A DNA stretch of 42,658 nt from SAR11 cluster bacterium PRT-SC02 (GTDB lineage: Bacteria; Pseudomonadota; Alphaproteobacteria; Pelagibacterales; Pelagibacteraceae): contig JPUP01000053.1 in assembly GCA_001321855.1 (NCBI GenBank), positions 1-42,658 on the forward strand, read 5' to 3'. Below are positions 35,114-42,658 of the stretch, one piece after another. Every line of letters begins with the position of its first letter. The first letter of the stretch is position 1. The notes under the pieces were generated by a model that was not told the origin of the DNA, ran no database searches, and saw only the letters and a list, made by a program, of their open reading frames with translations. Both the position numbers and the translations under genes were made by a program.

Positions 35114-36188
35114 AATTTAAAATTCAAGCTGCTTTCAATCGCGTCAACACTGTGAACCATGCTTTCATAAAAGCCTGCTTTAGTTATTTTTATAAACTTA
35201 GCATTTTTTTAATATCTTTTAAGTTTTTTGCTCCTATATAACCCATAGACGATCTTAGACCGCCTTGCAGTTGATAAATAATTTTAGAAAGCGGTCCTTT
35301 ATACTCAACACGACCCTCTACTCCTTCAGCAATAAATTTTGATCTATCTTTAAAGTTTTCCTGAAAATACCTATTTGAAGATCCAGCAGACATCGCACCG
35401 ATAGATCCCATTCCTCTATAATTTTTATAATATTTATTTCTAATTTTGAACTTTTTTCCGGGACTTTCTTTTGTGCCGGCAAAAATTGAACCCATCATAA
35501 TAGCATCGGCTCCTGCCGCAATAGCTTTAATAATATCTCCAGAAAATTTAATTCCTCCGTCTGAAATAATTTTAATATTTTTCTTTTTTAATTTTTTCTT
35601 TACATTTGAGAGTGCAGTTATTTGTGGAACACCTATTCCCGCAATCATTCTCGTTGTGCAAATAGAGCCTGGACCTATACCTACTTTAACAATGTCGGCA
35701 CCAACATTGTATAATGAGTTTGCAGCTTCTCCTGTTGCTATATTACCTACACAAATTAAATTCTTTTTATTGATTTTTTTAATATTATAAACTGTTTGAA
35801 ATACTTTCTTACTATCTCCATGAGCTGTATCAATAATTATCATGTCAACATCATTGTCTGACAATAATTTTGCTCTATAAATATCATTTGGGCTCGTGCC
35901 AATCGCAGCCCCGACTTTTAGATTTTTTTTCTTTATTTTCTTAACCTGTAAACTTTGCTCTTGTGCCGATAGATTTCTATGAATAATACCTAACCCTCCC
36001 TGTTTTGCCATTTCTAAAGCCATCTCATACTCTGTGACTGTGTCCATGGCAGCAGATAAGAATGGAACATTTAATTTTAATTTTTTTGAAAGATTTAAGC
36101 TTATATTTGTTTGATTCGGAAGAATTGTTGAGTGTCTAGGTAGCAACAAAACATCATCGAAAGTTAAAGCTTCTTGTATTAGTTCCAT
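35110..36188 (-). CDS. guaB: IMP dehydrogenase lacking CBS domains, with a 3' frameshift at a T7/A7 tract
   Basis: Oxidises IMP to XMP. The uninterrupted frame runs from 36188 to a TAA at 35190 and encodes 332 residues. ALTFDDVLLLPRHSTILPNQ, catalytic C177 in GPGSICTTRMIAGIGVPQ, SDGGIKFSGDI, YRGMGSIGAM and the R273-Y274 flap pair identify IMPDH; GMP reductase differs in these. The two CBS domains, normally between the first barrel strands, are absent: residues 84-90 join the halves directly. At 35204-35210 the coding strand has seven A. One extra A would change MLSL-stop to NAKFIKITKAGFYESMVHSV and continue to a TGA at 35110-35112, giving about 359 residues with the usual C-terminal ES-x-x-H region. 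That stop overlaps the next ATG. Identity is very sure; whether the frameshift is real is not. Confidence 0.9.
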
Positions 36189-36214
36189 ATAAACTTATAT
36201 ACAATTTTATTATT

Positions 36215-36832
36215 TTATAAAGTCTTTAATCCGCAACAATGTATATAAGTTTCTTTTGAGTGATCTTTGCTAGATTTTGGTTTAAAAAATCTTACTTTTT
36301 TAAAATTGCTTAAAGCAAATTTTTTAACCACCTCAAAGTCTTGTCCATTGAATAATTTTGATATAATGACACCATTATTGTCTAAAACATTCAATGAAAA
36401 CTTTAAGGCTTCCATGCAAAGCTCATTGGTCCTTATACAGTCAAGATCTTTATTTCCGGTGGTATTAGCAGCCATATCAGACAAAATAATACTGATTTTA
36501 TCACCAAAAAAATTCTCAATAGCTTTTTTTGATTCGTTTACCCTAAAATCCATCATAAGAAATTTAACATTTTTTAATTCTGTCATTTGCTTTAAATCAA
36601 CAGACATAACCTTTCCTTTGGTGCAATAATTACTTGCAACTTGGGACCATCCACCCGGAGCGGCACCTAGATCAAGAACTTTTGAATTTTTCTTTAAAAA
36701 ATTAAATTTTTTATTTAATTCCAGTAGTTTAAATGCAGCTCTAGATCTGTAACCAAGTGATCTAGATTGTTTAAAGTATTCATCCCTATGTTGATTTATA
36801 ATCCAATTTTTGGAAGATTTATTTTTTTTCAT
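36215..36832 (-). CDS. rlmE: 23S rRNA (uridine-2'-O)-methyltransferase RlmE
   Basis: Methylates the 2'-O of U2552 (E. coli numbering) of 23S rRNA in the 50S subunit. It has 205 residues. RSRAAFKLLELNKKF is the family N-terminus, VLDLGAAPGGWSQVA the SAM loop, and LSDMAANTTGNKDLD the catalytic Asp motif. The C-terminal FFKPKSSKDHSKETYIHC fits. It begins on the last base of the pssA stop codon and lies 26 bp before guaB. Confidence 0.95.
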   Translation of the reverse strand: MKKNKSSKNWIINQHRDEYFKQSRSLGYRSRAAFKLLELNKKFNFLKKNSKVLDLGAAPGGWSQVASNYCTKGKVMSVDLKQMTELKNVKFLMMDFRVNESKKAIENFFGDKISIILSDMAANTTGNKDLDCIRTNELCMEALKFSLNVLDNNGVIISKLFNGQDFEVVKKFALSNFKKVRFFKPKSSKDHSKETYIHCCGLKTL

Positions 36833-37620
36833 TAAAGAATATCTTCATGATCCTCATCATTGAAGTTGTCTTTTAAACTGTTTTTGTTTTTCAAAAACAT
36901 GAAGGCTGACAAAGGTATTGTCAAAACATATATAAAACCAAATAATAATAAAGTTTCAAAAGTATAAAACATTAAAGAAACAAATGATAGCACAGCAAAT
37001 AATAAAATAAATATTGTTAATTTCGGAGGAACAGAAATTTTTTTAAAGGAAAAGGTTGGTATTTTACTTATTAACATAATAGAAACTAGGATGGTGATAT
37101 ATGGTACCAAAATTTTGGGATTGAAAAACTGTTTTAAATCACTTATCTCATAAATTAAAGGAAGTAAAATTAATATAGCACCAATCGGTGAAGGAATTCC
37201 CTCAAAATAATTCATTTTCCAAACCTCATTTTTATTTATGTTTGTTAAATTGAACCTTGCGAGTCTTAAAACGCAACAGACTGAATATAAGAGAGTTATC
37301 GTCCAACCTAATTTACCAAATGTGTTAAGTTCCCAAAAATAAATTATTAAAGCTGGCGCAATACCGAAACTCACAAAATCAGTGAGGGAGTCTAACTCTT
37401 TTCCAAAATCTGAAGTCCCTTTAATTAGTCTTGCTATTCTGCCATCTAAGGCATCTAAAATCGCCGCTAATAAAATGAAAATTACAGCTAGATTAAAATT
37501 TTGATCTATGGAAAATTTAATAGAGCTTATACCTAAGCAAACTCCAACTATTGTTAAAAGGTTAGGGAGCAAATATCTTGTTTTTTTGGAGCCAACTAAT
37601 TTAAATTTTTTTTCTTCCAT
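36832..37620 (-). CDS. pssA: CDP-diacylglycerol-serine O-phosphatidyltransferase
   Basis: Makes phosphatidylserine from CDP-diacylglycerol and serine, feeding Psd. It has 262 residues. The CDP-alcohol phosphotransferase motif is ALDGRIARLIKGTSDFGKEL followed by DSLTDFVSFG, with the conserved Asp residues intact. About eight hydrophobic segments are visible. It follows psd by 10 bp, and psd-pssA pairing is standard in Alphaproteobacteria. The C-terminal tail is charged and probably cytoplasmic. Confidence 0.95.
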   Translation of the reverse strand: MEEKKFKLVGSKKTRYLLPNLLTIVGVCLGISSIKFSIDQNFNLAVIFILLAAILDALDGRIARLIKGTSDFGKELDSLTDFVSFGIAPALIIYFWELNTFGKLGWTITLLYSVCCVLRLARFNLTNINKNEVWKMNYFEGIPSPIGAILILLPLIYEISDLKQFFNPKILVPYITILVSIMLISKIPTFSFKKISVPPKLTIFILLFAVLSFVSLMFYTFETLLLFGFIYVLTIPLSAFMFLKNKNSLKDNFNDEDHEDIL

Positions 37621-37630
37621 TTGATTTTAT

Positions 37631-38281
37631 TTATGAGTCTTTTGCTAATAGAGATTCTCCTGCTGTCACATTTTGTCCGACTTGTGCTAAAATTTTTTTA
37701 TTTTGAATGTATAAATCGACTCTACTTCCAAATCTGATCATTCCAATTCTTTGTCCCTGAGATAAATTTTCATTTATAGAAACTTGTGTAACTATTCTTC
37801 TAGCTATTAAGCCTGCAATCTGTACAACAATAATTTCCTCTCCTTTTTTGGATGTGATTTTAAAATAATTTCTTTCATTTTCTTCGCTTGCTTTATCTAG
37901 TGAAGCATTAACAAACTTACCAGGTTTATAAAAAATATCGCTTACTGATCCAGAAACTGGTGATCTATTTACATGGCAATTAAAAACATTCATAAAAATA
38001 CTTATTCTTGTGAATGATGTTTCACTAAGGTTTAATTCTGAAGGACCTTTGGTTTCAACTATTTGAGTTATTAAACCGTCTGCGGGGCTTACATAAAAAC
38101 TATCATTATTAATTGATACTCTATCTGGATCTCTAAAAAAATAATAAACCCATATTGTTAATAATAAAAATATAAGAGTGAGAATTATAGAAAACATTAA
38201 AGAAGCTAAGGTTGCAATTATTGAAATTGCAAGAAATTTGTAGCCCTCATTATGTATTTTAGGAAAAATGTTATTAATCAT
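37631..38281 (-). CDS. psd: Phosphatidylserine decarboxylase, short proenzyme form
   Basis: Converts phosphatidylserine to phosphatidylethanolamine. The 216-residue length is that of the short (PSD-A-like) family. Two N-terminal membrane segments span about 15-45. [20 protein letters not shown] and [15 protein letters not shown] are conserved. Self-cleavage to the pyruvoyl enzyme would occur at G-S in [11 protein letters not shown]. It heads the psd-pssA-rlmE-guaB operon. It is divergent from icd across 66 bp. Confidence 0.95.
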   Translation of the reverse strand: MINNIFPKIHNEGYKFLAISIIATLASLMFSIILTLIFLLLTIWVYYFFRDPDRVSINNDSFYVSPADGLITQIVETKGPSELNLSETSFTRISIFMNVFNCHVNRSPVSGSVSDIFYKPGKFVNASLDKASEENERNYFKITSKKGEEIIVVQIAGLIARRIVTQVSINENLSQGQRIGMIRFGSRVDLYIQNKKILAQVGQNVTAGESLLAKDS

Positions 38282-38294
38282 ATAGTTTTAAAGT

Positions 38295-38322
38295 TTGATA
38301 ATTTCCCATTAATATGTATAAA
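38295..38322 (+). promoter_or_regulatory. Candidate sigma-70-type promoter for icd
   Basis: TTGATA at 38295-38300 and TATAAA at 38317-38322 are separated by 16 bases, and a TG directly precedes the -10. The -10 ends 25 bases before the icd ATG. It lies in the psd/icd divergent gap and overlaps the candidate psd promoter. Confidence 0.4.
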
Positions 38323-38338
38323 AATTACACATAATCAA
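38309..38338 (-). promoter_or_regulatory. Candidate promoter for the psd operon
   Basis: On the minus strand, TTGATT (38338-38333) and TATTAA (38314-38309) are separated by 18 bases, 27 bases before the psd ATG. It overlaps the icd promoter candidate, so the two may interfere. The match is read by eye and is weak. Confidence 0.3.
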
Positions 38339-38347
38339 TTTATATTT

Positions 38348-39562
38348 ATGTCAAAAATAAAGGTTAAAAATCCAATAGTTGAGTTAGATGGTGACGAAAT
38401 GACCAGAATTATATGGTCTTTTATTAAAGATAAGCTAATAAAACCATATCTTGAGCTTGATCTAAAATATTACGATTTGGGCATGGAAAATAGGGATAAA
38501 ACTGATGATCAGATTACAATAGATGCGGCTAAGGCAATTAAACAATATGGTGTTGGGGTAAAATGCGCGACTATCACCCCAGACGAGGCGCGTGTAGAAG
38601 AATTTAAATTAAAGAAAATGTGGAGATCGCCTAATGGAACCATTAGAAATATTTTAGGTGGGACAGTTTTTAGAGAGCCAATTATTTGTAAAAATGTTCC
38701 AAAATTAGTTCCAGGTTGGACTCAACCGATTGTAATTGGACGACATGCTTTTGGAGATCAATATAGAGCAACTGATTTTTTAGTACCAGGTGAAGGTAAT
38801 CTTGAAGTCAAATGGATTTCAAAAGACGGAAAAAGTAAAAAAGAATTTAAAGTGTTTGATTTTCCTAGCTCAGGAACAGCTCTAACGATGTATAATTTAG
38901 ATGATTCAATTAAAAACTTTGCAAGAGCATGTATGAATTATGGACTCGTTAGAAAATGGCCGGTTTATCTGTCGACTAAGAATACAATTCTTAAGGCATA
39001 CGATGGAAGGTTTAAAGATCTATTCCAAGAAGTATTTGATAAAGAATTTTCTAATAAATTTAAAAAAGCAAATATTTCTTATGAGCATAGATTAATTGAT
39101 GACATGGTTGCCTGTGCTATGAAATGGAATGGTGGATATATTTGGGCATGTAAAAATTATGATGGTGACGTTCAATCCGATACTGTTGCACAGGGATTTG
39201 GGTCTTTAGGACTTATGACTAGTGTACTAATGACGCCAGATGGTAAAACTGTAGAGTCTGAAGCTGCGCATGGAACAGTAACAAGACATTATAGAATGCA
39301 CCAACAAGGAAAAGAAACTTCTACAAATCCTATTGCTTCAATATTTGCATGGACAAGAGGTTTAGCTCACAGAGGAAAACTCGACGGAAATGAAGAACTA
39401 ATTAAATTTTCAACTAATATTGAAGAAGTATGTATTAAAACTGTTGAGAGCGGATCAATGACAAAGGATTTGGCAATCTTAATTGATAAATCAACTAAAT
39501 ATCTAACAACAAATCAATTCTTAGAAGCAATTGATGGAAATTTAAAGAAAAAACTTAACTAA
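38348..39562 (+). CDS. icd: NADP-dependent isocitrate dehydrogenase
   Basis: The TCA-cycle enzyme that oxidises isocitrate to 2-oxoglutarate. The ATG at 38348 ([20 protein letters not shown]) gives 404 residues, which matches the eukaryote-like type common in Alphaproteobacteria; an open frame further upstream has no family match. [19 protein letters not shown] is the substrate loop. [19 protein letters not shown] and [19 protein letters not shown] are the metal- and NADP-binding regions. It stands alone between divergent psd and convergent alaS, whose 3' end it overlaps by 8 bases. Confidence 0.97.
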   Translation: MSKIKVKNPIVELDGDEMTRIIWSFIKDKLIKPYLELDLKYYDLGMENRDKTDDQITIDAAKAIKQYGVGVKCATITPDEARVEEFKLKKMWRSPNGTIRNILGGTVFREPIICKNVPKLVPGWTQPIVIGRHAFGDQYRATDFLVPGEGNLEVKWISKDGKSKKEFKVFDFPSSGTALTMYNLDDSIKNFARACMNYGLVRKWPVYLSTKNTILKAYDGRFKDLFQEVFDKEFSNKFKKANISYEHRLIDDMVACAMKWNGGYIWACKNYDGDVQSDTVAQGFGSLGLMTSVLMTPDGKTVESEAAHGTVTRHYRMHQQGKETSTNPIASIFAWTRGLAHRGKLDGNEELIKFSTNIEEVCIKTVESGSMTKDLAILIDKSTKYLTTNQFLEAIDGNLKKKLN

Positions 39563-42230
39563 TTTTTTTAGAAATTTCTTTAAAAGCTTCTTTAATTTTA
39601 TCTTTATCTACTCCCCCTGCTTGAGCAAAATCTTTTCTACCTCCACCTCCTTTGCCTCCTAGAATAACAGAAGCAGCTTTTACCAAATCAATAGCATCAT
39701 ATTTTGAAGTTAAATCTTTAGTAATTCCTACAGCTAAACCGACTTTATTTTCAAATGTGGAAATACCTACTACTATCCCTGATTTAATTTCTTTTTTTCC
39801 TTCGTCTATAATACTTCTTAATTCTTTAGAGGGAAAATCTTTCAAAATTTGTTCTCGAATTATTACATCTCCAATTTTTTTGTCCTGTATTATATTTTTG
39901 CTTTTATCTTTCTTAATAATTTCAATTTTTACTTTACTAAGCTGTTTATTTAAATTTTTTAAGTTTTCGGTTAAATCTAAATTATCTTTATAATCTGGAT
40001 TTATTTTTAGTTTATGTAATTCTTTTTTAACTAATATAATCTCATCTTTTAAATTTAACTCTTTTTGGGATTTATCTTGTTTTTGCGTTTTTTCATAAAC
40101 TTCTAATTGTTTATCTCTTAACGCCTCAACTCTCCTAACTCCTGAGGCGATCGAGGACTGGCTTATAACTTTAAATTTACCAACCTCTTTAGTATTTTTA
40201 ACGTGAGTACCTCCACATAATTCAGTTGAGAAAAAACCGTTATTTTCCTTTCCCATAAAAACCACTCTCACTTCTTCTCCATATTTTTCTCCAAATAATG
40301 CTAATGCACCCATGCTTACTGCTTCTTTTGGAGTCATTATTCTTGTCTGTACATCAGTAGAGCCGACTACAATTTCGTTTACAATTTTATTTATTTTTAT
40401 CATTTCATCTTTTTCGATCGGCTTATTATGACTAAAGTCAAATCTTAGCCTCTCAGGTGAAACTAACGAACCTTTTTGAGTGACATGTTTTCCTAAAGTT
40501 CTTCTTAATGCCTCATGTAATAAATGAGTTGCTGAATGATAAGCTTTAGATTCATTTCTTTTTAAAACATCTATTTCTAAATTAACGTTTTGCATAATTG
40601 ATATTGAACCTTTTTCAATTTTTCCATAATGAACAAATAAATCTCCCATTTTTTTCTGAGTATCATTGATCTTTATTTTACAATTTGAGTTAAAAATATA
40701 ACCCTGGTCACCAACTTGACCGCCAGACTCCCCATAAAATGGGGTTTGATTTGTTATAACCTCTACCTCATCTCCAGTGCTAGCTGAATCTACAAACTTA
40801 CCGTCTTTTGAAATTTTGATAACAACACCTTCTGCTTTATCAAATTCATAACCTAAAAATTCAGTTGGATTTATTTCTTCTCTTATTTTAAACCATCTTT
40901 CTTCAACAGATCTATCTCCGGAACCTTTCCAATTAGCTCGTGCAAGAGCTTTGCTTTTTTCCATCTCCTTTTCAAAACCAACATTATCTACTTTAATTCC
41001 CTTCCCTTTTAATATGTCGGCAGTTAGATCTAAAGGGAAACCATAAGTGTCATATAATTTAAATGCTGTTGACCCTGGAAATGTTCTATTTGAAACTTTA
41101 GTCAAATTTTCATCAAGTATTTTCATTCCTCTTTCTAAAAGAGAAGAAAATTTTTCTTCCTCATTTTTTAAAGTCTCAATTATTAATTCTTTTCCAGTAA
41201 TTAATTCAGGATAACTACTTTTCATTTCATTTAATAAAATATCAAATAACTTATAAAAAATAGGATCTTTGCTTCCTAAAGAATGTGCATGTCTCATCCC
41301 TCGTCTCATGATTCTTCTTAAAACATATCCTCTCCCTTCATTAGAAGGTAATATTCCTTCAGCGATTAAAAAACTGCTAGCCCTTAAATGATCTGCAATA
41401 ACTCTGTGACTCGCAATAGTTGACTCATTTAAAGGTGACTTCAATAAATCGGAAGATGCACCCATAATTTTTTTAAAGTGATCAATCTTATAATTATCAT
41501 GGGTCCCTTGAAGGACAGCTGTCATTCGTTCAAGGCCCATCCCAGTATCAACTGATGGTTTTGGTAAATTTATTCTTTTATCTTTTGAGATTTGCTCGTA
41601 CTGCATAAATACCAAATTCCATATCTCAATAAATCTATCTCCATCTTCATCTGGAGTTCCTGGAGGTCCTCCTTTTAATTTTTCGCCGTGATCGTAAAAA
41701 ATTTCTGAGCAAGGACCACATGGACCAGTGTCTCCCATTGACCAAAAGTTATCTGAAGTTGCTATTTTTATTATTTTAACATCACTTAACCCTGCTATTT
41801 TTTTCCAAAGTTTAAATGACTCTTCATCTTCATGATAAACTGTTACAGAAAGTTTTTCTTTAGGCAATTGGAAATCTTTTGTTAATAAATTCCAAGCATG
41901 AATAATTGCCTGCTCTTTAAAGTAATCTCCAAAGGAAAAATTTCCAAGCATTTCAAAAAAAGTATGGTGTCTTGGTGTGTATCCTACGTTTTCTAAATCA
42001 TTATGTTTGCCACCGGCTCTTACACATTTTTGAGATGTTGTGGCTGTTTTATAATCTCTTTTTTCTAAACCTGTGAAAACATTTTTAAATTGAACCATGC
42101 CGGAGTTGGTGAACATCAGAGTAGGATCATTGTTTGGAACTAAGTTACTAGAGTCTACAATCTTATGATTATTTTTTTTAAAGTAATCTAAGAATTTTTT
42201 CCTAACATCTGTAAGTAAAATTTGACCCAT
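39555..42230 (-). CDS. alaS: Alanyl-tRNA synthetase
   Basis: Charges tRNA-Ala and edits Ser and Gly. It has 891 residues, full length. The class II catalytic core has [29 protein letters not shown] and [16 protein letters not shown]. The editing domain has [11 protein letters not shown] and [13 protein letters not shown] with the zinc-binding His/Cys set. The C-terminal C-Ala domain ends [12 protein letters not shown]. In many Alphaproteobacteria recA lies next to alaS; here a DUF779 gene does. Confidence 0.98.
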   Translation of the reverse strand: MGQILLTDVRKKFLDYFKKNNHKIVDSSNLVPNNDPTLMFTNSGMVQFKNVFTGLEKRDYKTATTSQKCVRAGGKHNDLENVGYTPRHHTFFEMLGNFSFGDYFKEQAIIHAWNLLTKDFQLPKEKLSVTVYHEDEESFKLWKKIAGLSDVKIIKIATSDNFWSMGDTGPCGPCSEIFYDHGEKLKGGPPGTPDEDGDRFIEIWNLVFMQYEQISKDKRINLPKPSVDTGMGLERMTAVLQGTHDNYKIDHFKKIMGASSDLLKSPLNESTIASHRVIADHLRASSFLIAEGILPSNEGRGYVLRRIMRRGMRHAHSLGSKDPIFYKLFDILLNEMKSSYPELITGKELIIETLKNEEEKFSSLLERGMKILDENLTKVSNRTFPGSTAFKLYDTYGFPLDLTADILKGKGIKVDNVGFEKEMEKSKALARANWKGSGDRSVEERWFKIREEINPTEFLGYEFDKAEGVVIKISKDGKFVDSASTGDEVEVITNQTPFYGESGGQVGDQGYIFNSNCKIKINDTQKKMGDLFVHYGKIEKGSISIMQNVNLEIDVLKRNESKAYHSATHLLHEALRRTLGKHVTQKGSLVSPERLRFDFSHNKPIEKDEMIKINKIVNEIVVGSTDVQTRIMTPKEAVSMGALALFGEKYGEEVRVVFMGKENNGFFSTELCGGTHVKNTKEVGKFKVISQSSIASGVRRVEALRDKQLEVYEKTQKQDKSQKELNLKDEIILVKKELHKLKINPDYKDNLDLTENLKNLNKQLSKVKIEIIKKDKSKNIIQDKKIGDVIIREQILKDFPSKELRSIIDEGKKEIKSGIVVGISTFENKVGLAVGITKDLTSKYDAIDLVKAASVILGGKGGGGRKDFAQAGGVDKDKIKEAFKEISKKIS

Positions 42231-42273
42231 ATTTAATTAAATACAGATATTTTAGAACTTGTCTATAAAGAGA

Positions 42274-42648
42274 TTAGTTTGTAGCTTTTTTATCGTTGTC
42301 AACTACTACGCAAATTTCAGATTTTGTTAAAAATCTTTGCCCTGTTCCATTATCTAGGGAAAACATGCCTCCAATTCCCTTAACAGCATCAATAGTCAAA
42401 TCTGTATGTTTCCATTTTTCATATTGATCCTCATTCATATAAAAAGGTGTTCCATCTACTTCTCCCAGCTTTACGTCGCTATTTCCTACTTTATATTCTT
42501 TTGCTGGAAAGCACATAGGCGCGCTACCATCGCAGCATCCACCCGATTGATGAAACAAAAGATCATTACCGTGAACTTCTTTAATTTCATTGAGTAGTTT
42601 CTTTGCTGATAATGTGAATGATACTTTCATTTGTATATTTCGGCCCAT
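42274..42648 (-). CDS. DUF779 domain protein
   Basis: A small protein of up to 124 residues. The diagnostic cysteine motif is FHQSGGCCDGSAPMCFP, followed by YMNEDQYEKWKHTDLTIDAVKG-type text and GGMFSLDNGTGQRFLTKS. DUF779 genes often lie beside an aldehyde dehydrogenase gene, but their function is unsettled; a metal or thiol role is suggested only by the cysteines. Two starts are possible, the ATG at 42648 or the ATG at 42630 (MKVSFTLSAKK), and the second aligns better with the family. It lies 43 bp upstream of alaS on the same strand. The rest of its operon lies beyond the window edge. Confidence 0.85.
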   Translation of the reverse strand: MGRNIQMKVSFTLSAKKLLNEIKEVHGNDLLFHQSGGCCDGSAPMCFPAKEYKVGNSDVKLGEVDGTPFYMNEDQYEKWKHTDLTIDAVKGIGGMFSLDNGTGQRFLTKSEICVVVDNDKKATN

Positions 42649-42658
42649 GGTTTAGAAT

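Noticed and set aside
35446-35790. Opposite-strand open frame within guaB.
   Set aside because: Shadow frame inside a conserved gene; no start signal or family match.
35190-36188. Annotating this gene as GMP reductase (guaC), because 332 residues is close to GuaC length.
   Set aside because: The CTTRMIAGIGVPQ loop, KAIAAGADAIMMGS, and the Arg-Tyr flap are IMPDH type, and the restored C-terminus is IMPDH type.
38252-38347. Upstream extension of icd to 38252.
   Set aside because: It overlaps the psd start region and promoter, and IDH proteins begin at MSKIKVKNP-like sequence.
1-42658. tRNA genes, rRNA, CRISPR arrays, insertion sequences, prophage or toxin-antitoxin genes.
   Set aside because: All stretches over about 50 bp were examined by eye; none holds such a structure, and all long frames belong to housekeeping families.

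Overview
The window is a dense, strongly AT-rich bacterial chromosome segment made almost entirely of housekeeping genes. Several features point to an alphaproteobacterium: the complex I accessory subunit NDUFA12, the DUF2155 protein beside it, the DUF2066-hda pair, the pepA-lptF-lptG-lptD-surA-pdxA-rsmA-gmk gene order, and an RNase E whose S1 region carries an acidic insert. The extreme A+T content, near-absent intergenic DNA, many 1-22 bp gene overlaps, and intact purine, pantothenate, lipid and LPS-export genes fit a free-living streamlined marine lineage such as Pelagibacterales (SAR11). Obligate intracellular Rickettsiales fit less well. This assignment rests on recognised protein families and gene order; no search was run.

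Layout: 1-1508 3' part of rne (+); 1501-2478 thiS-thiG (-); 2512-4718 aroQ-accB-accC (+); 4715-5552 NDUFA12-DUF2155 (-); 5648-6484 a stand-alone TSCPD-domain protein resembling the C-terminus of B12-dependent ribonucleotide reductase (+); 6485-9948 DUF2066-hda-aspS (-); 9974-11544 purM-purN (+); 11541-13401 pepA-ndk (-); 13539-20762 lptF-lptG-lptD-surA-pdxA-rsmA (+); 20741-23295 fabD-fabG-acpP-gmk (-); 23381-25925 rpsF-rpsR-rplI-dnaB (+); 25982-30437 RND/MMPL transporter-cvpA-purF (+); 30434-38281 psd-pssA-rlmE-guaB-TPR-guaA-panB-yfgM-bamB (-); 38348-39562 icd (+); 39555-42230 alaS (-); 42274-42648 DUF779 (-).

Themes: de novo purine synthesis (purM, purN, purF, guaB, guaA, ndk, gmk), fatty-acid and phospholipid synthesis (accB, accC, fabD, fabG, acpP, pssA, psd), outer-membrane building (lptF, lptG, lptD, a SurA-like chaperone, BamB, YfgM), translation (rpsF, rpsR, rplI, aspS, alaS, rsmA, rlmE) and replication (dnaB, hda). 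No tRNA, rRNA, CRISPR array, insertion sequence, phage gene or convincing intrinsic terminator was seen. No gene-free stretch reaches 300 bases; the longest is 13402-13538.

The most notable observation is guaB. The encoded IMP dehydrogenase lacks the CBS (Bateman) regulatory module. Its open frame also ends early at a seven-base homopolymer, while the expected IMPDH C-terminus continues in the neighbouring frame up to a stop that overlaps the next gene as ATGA. This is either a one-base sequence error or a real frameshift. I saw no defence island, biosynthetic cluster or clearly new multi-gene system.
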